Part shown: in pieces, positions 12,401-25,112 of the stretch
Numbering within the stretch: the first letter of the stretch is position 1
Layout: every line of letters begins with the position of its first letter
Assembly (NCBI GenBank): GCA_008729055.1
Contig: SDUX01000007.1
Location: 3,788,090 to 3,852,089, forward strand
Reading direction: 5' to 3'
Length of the DNA: 64,000 nt
Origin: Pyropia haitanensis
Lineage: Eukaryota; Rhodophyta; Bangiophyceae; Bangiales; Bangiaceae
The notes under the pieces: generated by a model
What the model saw: the letters and a program-made list of their open reading frames with translations, nothing else
What the model was told of the DNA's origin: nothing
The model's database searches: none
Position numbers and translations under genes: made by a program

Positions 12401-13337
12401 GCCCCCGACCGCTGTTCGCCCTGCCCGCCCGCCCGCCCGCCCGTGCGTGCTGCCGCCATCCCGTACGGGCGGGTGCCTCTCCCCCTGCCTTCCCGCCAAC
12501 CCCGCCGCTAGTCGACGTCCCGTCCGCTACCCGCTCCCGCCACCGCCTCGCCCCGCCCTCCTGTTTTGCCTCTCCTTTGGCGGCGGTGCGCGTGCCGCCC
12601 CCGCGCCCGGCAACGCGCACGCCGCGGCGGGGCGCTGGGCGCCGCGACGGACGGGCGTCGACGGCACGCCGCCAGTGCCGCGGCCCATTGCCGCTGCCGT
12701 TGCGCCCGCCGCCGCGCCCGCCCCGCCCTCCCCTCTCTGGCGGCGGCGGTGGGCGGGCCGCCCCCGCGCCCGCCCGCCCGCGTACCCGCGGGGGGGCCGC
12801 TGGCCGCCGCGGTGGACTGGTGGCAACGGCGCGCCGCCGTTGCCGCGTTTCCCGATGCGGCTGGCGTTGCCGCCGCCGCCACCGCCGCTGTACCAGCCGT
12901 CGCGGCCGTTACGGCGGCTGCCATTGGGCGGTGCGTGGCGGGCGCCCCCGCCCGCGCGGCGGCTGTGGCTGCAGACTGCCGCGGCGGCGGCGCATCGCGG
13001 GCCGCTGCCGCGCGCGCGGTGGAGGCGGCCGGCGGCGCCGGCGGGGGTTGGGGGTGCCACGCCCGCCGCGGTGGCGGGAGGTGGAGCGTGCTGTCGACCC
13101 GCCGCCGTCCCTCTCCTTCCTCCGTGACGTCCACCCCAATCCTGTTGCGGCCCCGATCGCTTCCGCGCGACGACGGCGATCCGGCGGCCGGGGGCGGGAG
13201 CGGCGTCGCGGCGGTGCTGTCGACGGAGTGCCAACCTCCTCTCTACGGCATCTATTGGCGGTAGGCCATCGTTTGTTTTCCTCTTCGCTCTGCTTGTCGG
13301 TGTCTGCCTGCTTGGGTGCCTCCCGCCCGTCTGCCGT
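9481..13337. other. Low-complexity G/C-homopolymer region, no recognised gene
   Basis: The interval has many runs of 8 or more C or G, a T15 run at 9636-9650 and a two-copy 55-bp repeat near 10.9 kb. Very long open frames exist on both strands (for example minus 12499-10775 and plus 11613-13127). They consist of Arg, Pro, Ala and Gly with no domain, no repeat period and no splice pattern that I can see. I find no gene here. Confidence 0.5.
10876..10985. repeat. Two-copy 55-bp tandem repeat
   Basis: The block GCTGCCGGCGGTGACAGGGT starts at 10876 and again at 10931, each time followed by a TGTTGGTGTCC block. The spacing is 55 bp. A weaker, partial relative lies just upstream near 10825-10875. 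Confidence 0.75.
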
Positions 13338-14060
13338 CCGTCGTCGGTCATCCTTTTGTACCTCCTCCCCGGTTCACGCCAGGCGGTCCTCGTTTGAGGA
13401 CATAGACATCCCTGGTGCCGTTCCCCGCTTTCTGTTTGTGGGGGAGCGGGGACGGCACGCGCGGACAACGGTGGCGTGAGAGCGCCGCCCCCTGTATTGC
13501 GCCCGCGCCGGGGAGGGGGGGCGCCGCGCCGCCTCTCCTTCCCGCGCGCGACGCCACTGCCCGCTGCTGAAATACGCAGTGGTGCAGGGAGGGGGTGCAG
13601 AGGGAGGTGGCCGTCGGCGGACGACGGCGGCGGGGCGGCGCCACGGCGGCGACTGTGTTTTTTTTTTTGACCGTGGCACCCTGTTCCGTCGCCTGTGTGC
13701 GTGTGTTTGTGTGTGTGGCCTTTCGCTGGCGGCCTGTCCGTCCACGCCCCTGCTCGATCCGCAACAGGTAGCTTCCGCCCATGATGTCGGAGCTATTCCT
13801 GTGGCCTTCCTCTTTTACCCGTGTGGTGGAGGGGGGGGGTTTTGGCGCGTGCGGGTCTGCGGTGGCGCTGACTCTGCATCGCGCCCGCGCCGTGTGGGGG
13901 GGGGTCGCTCCCGCGCTCCTTGCCGCCGGCGCGCGGCGCCACTGCACGCTGCTATTACGCAGTGCTTTGAGCAGCGGGCTGGGCGGACTGGCCGTTGGCG
14001 AAGGGCGACGCCGCCACATGCGTCGCGGTCCCGGTTCTGGGTGTCGTCGGTCATTCTGTC
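13338..14060 (+). repeat. Diverged tandem duplication of about 385 bp
   Basis: Two related segments lie in tandem. The first has GCGCCCGCGCC near 13500, then CGACGCCACTGC and TACGCAGTGG near 13575. The second has the same order (GCGCCCGCGCC near 13883, GGCGCCACTGCACGCTGCT near 13940, TACGCAGTGC near 13960). The preceding parts also match weakly: GACATAGACATCCC near 13405 against GATGTCGGAGCTATTCC near 13783. A further start of the unit (GTCGTCGGTCAT) occurs near 13340 and 14045. The copies are far more diverged than the array that follows. Confidence 0.55.
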
Positions 14061-14234
14061 CTTTGGTCCTTTGGTGACGGCGTGCTTCGGACGATGGCGA
14101 GAACGGGGGATAGTGCCGAGGGAGGGTGAGTTGCGCTCGGTGACAGAAAGGTGCATTCTGACAACAGGTGCTGACGTGGTGTGCAATGACGGCGACAGGT
14201 TTGATTCTGCTGGTGCGGCGTTGATTGACAACAG

Positions 14235-15044
14235 GTGGCGGCGGTCGCAGAGCTGGGCGGACGAGGACGCGGCAGGCGAGACGGCGGCGAGGGAGTAAGG
14301 ACGGCGGGGGGGGGTGAGGGGGGGGAGGGTGGGTGTGCTTTTGGGTGGGGGCGTGGTTGGCGCGAGTGCGGGTGGGCGGGGGGAGGCGAGGGAGGGTGGG
14401 GTGGCTGCGTTGATGGAGAGATCGACGCTGATGAGGTGTGGTGTGGTGGTGGGGGATGACGGTGGCTGTTCTGATTGTGCTTGTGTTTGGTTGTCTGTCA
14501 ACAGGTGGGGGCGGGCGCAGAGCTGGGCGGACGCGGACGCGGCAGGCGAGACGGCGGCGAGGGAGTAAGGACGGCGGGGGGGGGTGAGGGGGGGGAGGGT
14601 GGGTGTGCTTTTGGGTGGGGGCGTGGTTGGCGCGAGTGCGGGTGGGGGGGGGCAGGCGAGGGAGGGTGGGGTGGCTGCGTTGATGGAGAGACCGACGCTG
14701 ATGAGGTGTGGTGTGGTGGTGGGGGATGACGGTGGCTGTTCTGATTGTGCTTGTGTTTGGTTGTCTGTCAACAGGTGGGGGCGGGCGCAGAGCTGGGCGG
14801 ACGCGGACGCGGCAGGCGAGACGGCGGCGAGGGAGTAAGGACGGCGGGGGGGGGTGAGGGGGGGGAGGGTGGGTGTGCATTTGGGTGGGGGCGTGGTTGG
14901 CGCGAGTGCGGGTGGGGGGGGGCAGGCGAGAGAGGGTGGGGTGGCTGCGTTGATGGAGAGATCGACGCTGATGAGGTGTGGTGTGGTGGTGGGGGATGAC
15001 GGTGGCTGTTCTGATTGTGCTTGTGTTTGGTTGTCTGTCAACAG
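14235..15044 (+). repeat. Leading three modules of the array
   Basis: Three 270-bp modules precede the first full higher-order block. The exon-like blocks at 14235, 14505 and 14775 each end in GTAAGG. The first reads WRRSQSWADEDAAGETAARE, and the next two read WGRAQSWADADAAGETAARE. Their upstream intron-like parts are of the TCAACAG class. Confidence 0.75.
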
Positions 15045-17064
15045 GTGGTGGCGGGCGCTGGACTGGGCGGATGCTGACAAGATGGGCAAGACGGCGGCAA
15101 GGGGATTCGTGTTGTGGACGCGGCGAGGGGAGGGCGTGTCTGTTTTTTTTTTTTTTTGGGTTTGGGCGTGGTGTGGGCGAGTGCGGGTGGGCGGGGTGGG
15201 CAGCGCCATTCACGAGCTGCGGCGGGCGCTGCGTCCGGCTCTGTTGGGTTCTTTCGGGGGGGGAGTGGTGGGGGGCGGACGTCACGGCGGCCTGGGGGCG
15301 GCGGCAGCGGCGATGGTTGTGGCGTCGGCGACGTTTTTGGCGGGGGTGGTGGAGAGACAGGTGTTCATGACGGTGGTGCAGTCGGTGGGGGTGGTGGTGG
15401 CGGCGGCTATGGCCCTAGCCGTCGTCACTGCCGTCCTCACCGGCTTTACCATCGTTATGGGCACCTGGCTGTCTGCCGCAACTGCCAGGGACGTCGCTGC
15501 CGTCATCACTGTCGTCGCTGTCGCCGCCGCCACGGCCAGGGTCGCCGTGACGCCCGTCTGCCAGCGCTCTCACCCTCGAATGAAGACGACGGAGCTGGGC
15601 ACGGGCCGCAGCGTCCGCTGGAGCTCGTGGATGGGGGGGGGGAGCGAGGGGGTGCGGTAGTCGCGGCGGCCTGGGGGTGGCGGCAGCGGCGATGGTGGTG
15701 ACGGCGACAATGGCGGAGGAGATGGCGGTCTCCCATGATGCCGCCGTTACCACCATCAATGATGTCGCCGCCCCCACGGCCAGGGTCGCCGCGACAACCG
15801 CCTGCCATCGCTCCCCCCCCTGCTGGTGCGGCGCGAGGGCCGGCGGGTGGGGTCGGCGTGGTGGGGTGCGGGTGGTGGCGTTGTGGTGGAGAGGGACGCG
15901 CTGACGTGGGGGTGGGGTGGTGCTGTGACGGCTGCGTGTCTTTGGCTGTTTTGATTGTGTTTGTGCGTGGTTGGTTGACCACAGGTGGGGGCGGGCGCAG
16001 AGCTGGGCGGACGAGGACGCGGCAGGCGAGACGGCGGCGAGGGAGTAAGGACGGCGGGGGGGGGTGAGGGGGGGGAGGGTGGGTGTGCTTTTGGGTGGGG
16101 GCGTGGTTGGCGCGAGTGCGGGTGGAGGGGGGGAGGCGAGGGAGGGTGGGGTGGTCGCGGCGAGGGACGGGCTGACGTGGGGGTGAGGTGGTGCTGTGGC
16201 GGCTGTGTGTCTTTGGCTGTTTTGATTGTGTTTGTGCGTGGTTGGTTGACCACAGGTGGGGGCGGACGCAGAGCTGGGCGGACGAGGACGCGGCAGGCGA
16301 GACGGCGGCGAGGGAGTAAGGACGGCGGGGGGGGTGAGGGGGGGGAGGGTGGGTGTGCTTTTGGGTGGGGGCGTGGTTGGCGCGAGTGCGGGTGGGGGGG
16401 GGGAGGCGAGGGAGGGTGGGGTGGCTGCGTTGATGGAGAGATCGACGCTGATGAGGTGTGGTGTGGTGGTGGGGGATGACGGTGGCTGTTCTGATTGTGC
16501 TTGTGTTTGGCTGTCTGTCAACAGGTGGGGGCGGGCGCAGAGCTGGGCGGACGCGGACGCGGCAGGCGAGACGGCGGCGAGGGAGTAAGGACGGCGGGGG
16601 GGGGTGAGGGGGGGGAGGGTGGGTGTGCTTTTGGGTGGGGGCGTGGTTGGCGCGAGTGCGGGTGGAGGGGGGGAGGCGAGGGAGGGTGGGGTGGTCGCGG
16701 CGAGGGACGGGCTGACGTGGGGGTGAGGTGGTGCTGTGGCGGCTGTGTGTCTTTGGCTGTTTTGATTGTGTTTGTGCGTGGTTGGTTGACCACAGGTGGG
16801 GGCGGGCGCAGAGCTGGGCGGACGAGGACGCGGCAGGCGAGACGGCGGCGAGGGAGTAAGGACGGCGGGGGGGGGTGAGGGGGGGAGGGTGGGTGTGCTT
16901 TTGGGTGGGGGCGTGGTTGGCGCGAGTGCGGGTGGGGGGGGGCAGGCGAGGGAGGGTGGGGTGGCTGCGTTGATAGAGAGATCGACGCTGATGAGGTGTG
17001 GTGTGGTGGTGGGGGATGACGGTGGCTGTTCTGATTGTGCTTGTGTTTGGTTGTCTGTCAACAG
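15045..17064 (+). repeat. Higher-order block 1 (2,020 bp)
   Basis: The block begins with the long variant (WWRALDWADADKMGKTAARG). It continues through a T15 run (15143-15157) and about 880 bp of spacer containing an internal partial duplication (GCGGCCTGGGGG near 15286 and 15665; CACGGCCAGGGTCGCCG near 15530 and 15776). Four 60-bp exon-like modules follow (15985, 16256, 16525, 16796). Confidence 0.8.
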
Positions 17065-19897
17065 GTGGTGGCGGGCGCTGGACTGGGCGGATGCTGACAA
17101 GATGGGCAAGACGGCGGCAAGGGGATTCGTGTTGTGGACGCGGCGAGGGGAGGGCGTGTCTGTTTTTTTTTTTTTTTTGGGTTTGGGCGTGGTGTGGGCG
17201 AGTGCGGGTGGGCGGGGTGGGCAGCGCCATTCACGAGCTGCGGCGGGCGCTGCGTCCGGCTCTGTTGGGTTCTTTCGGGGGGGGAGTGGTGGGGGGCGGA
17301 CGTCACGGCGGCCTGGGGGCGGCGGCAGCGGCGATGGTTGTGGCGTCGGCGACGTTTTTGGCGGGGGTGGTGGAGAGACAGGTGTTCATGACGGTGGTGC
17401 AGTCGGTGGGGGTGGTGGTGACGGCGGCTATGGCCCTAGCCGTCGTCACTGCCGTCCTCACCGGCTTTACCATCGTTATGGGCACCTGGCTGTCTGCCGC
17501 AACTGCCAGGGACGTCGCTGCCGTCATCACTGTCGTCGCTGTCGCCGCCGCCACGGCCAGGGTCGCCGTGACGCCCGTCTGCCAGCGCTCTCACCCTCGA
17601 ATGAAGACGACGGAGCTGGGCACGGGCCGCAGCGTCCGCTGGAGCTCGTGGATGGGGGGGGGGAGCGAGGGGGTGCGGTAGTCGCGGCGGCCTGGGGGTG
17701 GCGGCAGCGGCGATGGTGGTGACGGCGACAATGGCGGAGGAGATGGCGGTCTCCCATGATGCCGCCGTTACCACCATCAATGATGTCGCCGCCCCCACGG
17801 CCAGGGTCGCCGCGACAACCGCCTGCCATCGCTCCCCCCCCTGCTGGTGCGGCGCGAGGGCCGGCGGGTGGGGTCGGCGTGGTGGGGTGCGGGTGGTGGC
17901 GTTGTGGTGGAGAGGGACGCGCTGACGTGGGGGTGGGGTGGTGCTGTGACGGCTGCGTGTCTTTGGCTGTTTTGATTGTGTTTGTGCGTGGTTGGTTGAC
18001 CACAGGTGGGGGCGGGCGCAGAGCTGGGCGGACGAGGACGCGGCAGGCGAGACGGCGGCGAGGGAGTAAGGACGGCGGGGGGGGGTGAGGGGGGGGAGGG
18101 TGGGTGTGCTTTTGGGTGGGGGCGTGGTTGGCGCGAGTGCGGGTGGAGGGGGGGAGGCGAGGGAGGGTGGGGTGGTCGCGGCGAGGGACGGGCTGACGTG
18201 GGGGTGAGGTGGTGCTGTGGCGGCTGTGTGTCTTTGGCTGTTTTGATTGTGTTTGTGCGTGGTTGGTTGACCACAGGTGGGGGCGGGCGCAGAGCTGGGC
18301 GGACGAGGACGCGGCAGGCGAGACGGCGGCGAGGGAGTAAGGACGGCGGGGGGGGGTGAGGGGGGGGAGGGTGGGTGTGCTTTTGGGTGGGGGCGTGGTT
18401 GGCGCGAGTGCGGGTGGGGGGGGGGAGGCGAGGGAGGGTGGGGTGGCTGCGTTGATGGAGAGATCGACGCTGATGAGGTGTGGTGTGGTGGTGGGGGATG
18501 ACGGTGGCTGTTCTGATTGTGCTTGTGTTTGGTTGTCTGTCAACAGGTGGGGGCGGGCGCAGAGCTGGGCGGACGCGGACGCGGCAGGCGAGACGGCGGC
18601 GAGGGAGTAAGGACGGCGGGGGGGGGTGAGGGGGGGGAGGGTGGGTGTGCTTTTGGGTGGGGGCGTGGTTGGCGCGAGTGCGGGTGGGGGGGGGGAGGCG
18701 AGGGAGGGTGGGGTGGTCGCGGCGAGGGACGGGCTGACGTGGGGGTGAGGTGGTGCTGTGGCGGCTGTGTGTCTTTGGCTGTTTTGATTGTGTTTGTGCG
18801 TGGTTGGTTGACCACAGGTGGGGGCGGGCGCAGAGCTGGGCGGACGAGGACGCGGCAGGCGAGACGGCGGCGAGGGAGTAAGGACGGCGGGGGGGGGTGA
18901 GGGGGGGGAGGGTGGGTGTGCTTTTGGGTGGGGGCGTGGTTGGCGCGAGTGCGGGTGGAGGGGGGGAGGCGAGGGAGGGTGGGGTGGTCGCGGCGAGGGA
19001 CGGGCTGACGTGGGGGTGAGGTGGTGCTGTGGCGGCTGTGTGTCTTTGGCTGTTTTGATTGTGTTTGTGCGTGGTTGGTTGACCACAGGTGGGGGCGGGC
19101 GCAGAGCTGGGCGGACGAGGACGCGGCAGGCGAGACGGCGGCGAGGGAGTAAGGACAGCGCGGGGGGGTGAGGGGGGGGAGGGTGGGTGTGCTTTTGGGT
19201 GGGGGCGTGGTTGGCGCGAGTGCGGGTGGGGGGGGGAGGCGAGGGAGGGTGGGGTGGTCGCGGCGAGGGACGGGCTGACGTGGGGGTGAGGTGGTGCTGT
19301 GGCGGCTGTGTGTCTTTGGCTGTTTTGATTGTGTTTGTGCGTGGTTGGTTGACCACAGGTGGGGGCGGGCGCAGAGCTGGGCGGACGAGGACGCGGCAGG
19401 CGAGACGGCGGCGAGGGAGTAAGGACGGCGGGGGGGGGTGAGGGGGGGGAGGGTGGGTGTGCTTTTGGGTAAGGGCGTGGTTGGCGCGAGTGCGGGTGGA
19501 AGGGGGCAGGCGAGGGAGGGTGGGGTGGCTGCGTTGATGGAGAGACCGACGCTGATGAGGTGTGGTGTGGTGGTGGGGGATGACGGTGGCTGTTCTGATT
19601 GTGCTTGTGTTTGGTTGTCTGTCAACAGGTGGGGGCGGGCGCAGAGCTGGGCGGACGCGGACGCGGCAGGCGAGACGGCGGCGAGGGAGTAAGGACGGCG
19701 GGGGGGGGTGAGGGGGGGAGGGTGGGTGTGCTTTTGGGTGGGGGCGTGGTTGGCGCGAGTGCGGGTGGGGGGGGGGAGGCGAGAGAGGGTGGGGTGGCTG
19801 CGTTGATGGAGAGATCGACGCTGATGAGGTGTGGTGTGGTGGTGGGGGATGACGGTGGCTGTTCTGATTGTGCTTGTGTTTGGTTGTCTGTCAACAG
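17065..19897 (+). repeat. Higher-order block 2 (2,833 bp, three extra modules)
   Basis: Same order as block 1: long variant, T16 run at 17163-17178, and spacer. It then has seven 60-bp modules (18006, 18277, 18547, 18818, 19089, 19359, 19629) instead of four. The 813-bp excess over the other blocks equals three modules. Confidence 0.8.
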
Positions 19898-21917
19898 GTG
19901 GTGGCGGGCGCTGGACTGGGCGGATGCTGACAAGATGGGCAAGACGGCGGCAAGGGGATTCGTGTTGTGGGCGCGGCGAGGGGAGGGCGTGTCTGTTTTT
20001 TTTTTTTTTTGCGTTTGGGCGTGGTGTGGGCGAGTGCGGGTGGGCGGGGTGGGCAGCGCCATTCACGAGCTGCGGCGGGCGCTGCGTCCGGCTCTGTTGG
20101 GTTCTTTCGGGGGGGGAGTGGTGGGGGGCGGACGTCACGGCGGCCTGGGGGCGGCGGCAGCGGCGATGGTTGTGGCGTCGGCGACGTTTTTGGCGGGGGT
20201 GGTGGAGAGACAGGTGTTCATGACGGTGGTGCAGTCGGTGGGGGTGGTGGTGACGGCGGCTATGGCCCTAGCCGTCGTCACTGCCGTCCTCACCGGCTTT
20301 ACCATCGTTATGGGCACCTGGCTGTCTGCCGCAACTGCCAGGGACGTCGCTGCCGTCATCACTGTCGTCGCTGTCGCCGCCGCCACGGCCAGGGTCGCCG
20401 TGACGCCCGTCTGCCAGCGCTCTCACCCTCGAATGAAGACGACGGAGCTGGGCACGGGCCGCAACGTCCGCTGGAGCTCGTGGATGGGGGGGGGGAGCGA
20501 GGGGGTGCGGTAGTCGCGGCGGCCTGGGGGTGGCGGCAGCGGCGATGGTGGTGACGGCGACAATGGCGGAGGAGATGGCGGTCTCCCATGATGCCGCCGT
20601 TACCACCATCAATGATGTCGCCGCCCCCACGGCCAGGGTCGCCGCGACAACCGCCTGCCATCGCTCCCCCCCCTGCTGGTGCGGCGCGAGGGCCGGCGGG
20701 TGGGGTCGGCGTGGTGGGGTGCGGGTGGTGGCGTTGTGGTGGAGAGGGACGCGCTGACGTGGGGGTGGGGTGGTGCTGTGACGGCTGCGTGTCTTTGGCT
20801 GTTTTGATTGTGTTTGTGCGTGGTTGGTTGACCACAGGTGGGGGCGGGCGCAGAGCTGGGCGGACGAGGACGCGGCAGGCGAGACGGCGGCGAGGGAGTA
20901 AGGACGGCGGGGGGGGGTGAGGGGGGGAGGGTGGGTGTGCTTTTGGGTGGGGGCGTGGTTGGCGCGAGTGCGGGTGGAGGGGGGGAGGCGAGGGAGGGTG
21001 GGGTGGTCGCGGCGAGGGACGGGCTGACGTGGGGGTGAGGTGGTGCTGTGGCGGCTGTGTGTCTTTGGCTGTTTTGATTGTGTTTGTGCGTGGTTGGTTG
21101 ACCACAGGTGGGGGCGGACGCAGAGCTGGGCGGACGAGGACGCGGCAGGCGAGACGGCGGCGAGGGAGTAAGGACGGCGGGGGGGGGTGAGGGGGGGGAG
21201 GGTGGGTGTGCTTTTGGGTGGGGGCGTGGTTGGCGCGAGTGCGGGTGGGGGGGGGGAGGCGAGGGAGGGTGGGGTGGCTGCGTTGATGGAGAGATCGACG
21301 CTGATGAGGTGTGGTGTGGTGGTGGGGGATGACGGTGGCTGTTCTGATTGTGCTTGTGTTTGGTTGTCTGTCAACAGGTGGGGGCGGGCGCAGAGCTGGG
21401 CGGACGCGGACGCGGCAGGCGAGACGGCGGCGAGGGAGTAAGGACGGCGGGGGGGGTGAGGGGGGGGAGGGTGGGTGTGCTTTTGGGTGGGGGCGTGGTT
21501 GGCGCGAGTGCGGGTGGAGGGGGGGAGGCGAGGGAGGGTGGGGTGGTCGCGGCGAGGGACGGGCTGACGTGGGGGTGAGGTGGTGCTGTGGCGGCTGTGT
21601 GTCTTTGGCTGTTTTGATTGTGTTTGTGCGTGGTTGGTTGACCACAGGTGGGGGCGGGCGCAGAGCTGGGCGGACGAGGACGCGGCAGGCGAGACGGCGG
21701 CGAGGGAGTAAGGACGGCGGGGGGGGGTGAGGGGGGGGAGGGTGGGTGTGCTTTTGGGTGGGGGCGTGGTTGGCGCGAGTGCGGGTGGGGGGGGGCAGGC
21801 GAGGGAGGGTGGGGTGGCTGCGTTGATGGAGAGATCGACGCTGATGAGGTGTGGTGTGGTGGTGGGGGATGACGGTGGCTGTTCTGATTGTGCTTGTGTT
21901 TGGTTGTCTGTCAACAG
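19898..21917 (+). repeat. Higher-order block 3 (2,020 bp)
   Basis: Identical in plan and length to block 1: long variant, T15 run at 19996-20010, spacer, then modules at 20838, 21108, 21378 and 21648. It differs from block 1 by few substitutions, for example GCG instead of GGG directly after the T run. Confidence 0.8.
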
Positions 21918-22745
21918 GTGGTGGCGGGCGCTGGACTGGGCGGATGCTGACAAGATGGGCAAGACGGCGGCAAGGGGATTCGTGTTGTGGACGCGGCGAG
22001 GGGAGGGCGTGTCTGTTTTTTTTTTTTTTTTGCGTTTGGGCGTGGTGTGGGCGAGTGCGGGTGGGCGGGGTGGGCAGCGCCATTCACGAGCTGCGGCGGG
22101 CGCTGCGTCCGGCTCTGTTGGGTTCTTTCGGGGGGGGGAGTGGTGGGGGGCGGACGTCACGGCGGCCTGGGGGCGGCGGCAGCGGCGATGGTTGTGGCGT
22201 CGGCGACGTTTTTGGCGGGGGTGGTGGAGAGACAGGTGTTCATGACGGTGGTGCAGTCGGTGGGGGTGGTGGTGGCGGCGGCTATGGCCCTAGCCGTCGT
22301 CACTGCCGTCCTCACCGGCTTTACCATCGTTATGGGCACCTGGCTGTCTGCCGCAACTGCCAGGGACGTCGCTGCCGTCATCACTGTCGTCGCTGTCGCC
22401 GCCGCCACGGCCAGGGTCGCCGTGACGCCCGTCTGCCAGCGCTCTCACCCTCGAATGAAGACGACGGAGCTGGGCACGGGCCGCAGCGTCCGCTGGAGCT
22501 CGTGGATGGGGGGGGGGAGCGAGGGGGTGCGGTAGTCGCGGCGGCCTGGGGGTGGCGGCAGCGGCGATGGTGGTGACGGCGACAATGGCGGAGGAGATGG
22601 CGGTCTCCCATGATGCCGCCGTTACCACCATCAATGATGTCGCCGCCCCCACGGCCAGGGTCGCCGCGACAACCGCCTGCCATCGCTCCCCCCCCTGCTG
22701 GTGCGGCGCGAGGGCCGGCGGGTGGGGTCGGCGTGGTGGGGTGTG
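21918..22745 (+). repeat. Truncated higher-order block 4 (array end)
   Basis: Long variant, T16 run (22016-22031) and spacer up to about 22740, where similarity to the other blocks stops. No 60-bp module follows. This is the right edge of the array. Confidence 0.75.
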
Positions 22746-24136
<1,391 letters not shown>

Positions 24137-25062
24137 ATGGCGTTTGGGGGCGCCGCCCCCTGGGGCCCCCGCCGCCTGGCCGCCGCCGCCGCTGCCGCCG
24201 CCGCGGCCGGCCGCGGCGGCCCGCGGCCGGCGGCGCCGCGTCGGCCGCCGCGGCTGACCGGCGCGGCGGCGCCGCCACGCGCAGCGGTGACCACATCGAC
24301 CGCCGCGGCGGGCGTGCCCGCCAGTGCCGGTGCCGGCGGCTGCGGGAACGACAGCGGCGGCAGCGGCGACAGCGGCAGCGGCGACGGCGACGGCGGCAAA
24401 GCGCCGCCGCCGCGGTGCTCTCACCGACGAGGCCCGCGTCGCCCTCGACACCATCCCCGCCCGTGGCGACACGCGGCGTGCCGCCGCCGCCGCGTCCCGC
24501 ACGGTCGACACGGTCCCCGTGTGGGCGGCGTCGCGGCCCGTCGCGGCCCGTCGCGGCGCCCACGGCGGCGGCGGCTGCGACGGCCGCCGCGTGGCTGGCC
24601 GTGCCCGCCCGCCGCGGCCGGCCGCGGGTGTTGGATTGTTGCTGCGGGGCGGGCGCGTCGACGCGGGCGCTGGGGGCGGGCCGCCACGCGGCGGCGGTAG
24701 TGGCTGGCGTGGACCGCTCGCACGTGCGGCTGTCGCGCAACGTCGGGTACCGGCGGCGGGTGGGGGTGGTGGCCGCCGGCGGCGGTGTGGAGAGGGAGGG
24801 GGAAGGGGAGAGGGATGGAGAGGGGGAGGGAGGCGGTGAGGGAGACGCTGGCGATGACGGGAGCAATGTGCTGCTGCTCCGAGCGGACGTGGTGGACCTG
24901 TGGCGCCTGGCGGCTGACGCGGGCTGGGCGCCCACCTAGCATTACCTGCTCTGCCCCAACCCGTCGTACCCGTCGGCGGGGGACGTTGGCAATCGGTGGG
25001 GGTCCCACCCGGTGCTGCCGGCGCTGCTCACCCTGGGGGGGGTCCTCGTCCTTTACGCCAAA

Positions 25063-25112
<50 letters not shown>

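Larger units (their letters stand above)
14120..22745 (+). repeat. Tandem array of about 270-bp exon-like modules in higher-order blocks
   Basis: Each module carries an intron-like 3' end (CTGATTG, then a T/G-rich stretch, then TCAACAG or GACCACAG), a block of exactly 60 bp, and GTAAGG. The 60-bp blocks start at 14235, 14505, 14775, 15985, 16256, 16525, 16796, 18006, 18277, 18547, 18818, 19089, 19359, 19629, 20838, 21108, 21378 and 21648. Longer variants start at 15045, 17065, 19898 and 21918. Spacing is 269-271 bp. If spliced, phase is kept and each block adds 20 residues of the type EWGRAQSWADADAAGETAAR. The first module (14235) is the most diverged, as expected at an array edge. Alternative: a noncoding satellite with chance splice-like motifs; no start codon, terminal exon or transcript can be shown. 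Confidence 0.8.

Noticed and set aside
11613..13479. Plus-strand frames of 447-504 codons
   Set aside because: Arg/Pro/Ala composition only, equally long frames on the other strand, and no conserved motif.
14235..21707. CRISPR-like array because of regular spacing
   Set aside because: Units are about 270 bp with both parts repeated; there are no short direct repeats with unique spacers, and the DNA is eukaryotic.
13348..22160. Several 530-645 codon minus-strand frames across the tandem array (Pro/His/Arg-rich)
   Set aside because: They arise because the module length is near 270 bp, divisible by three, with few stops. They change frame with 269/271-bp modules and have no start or domain in common.
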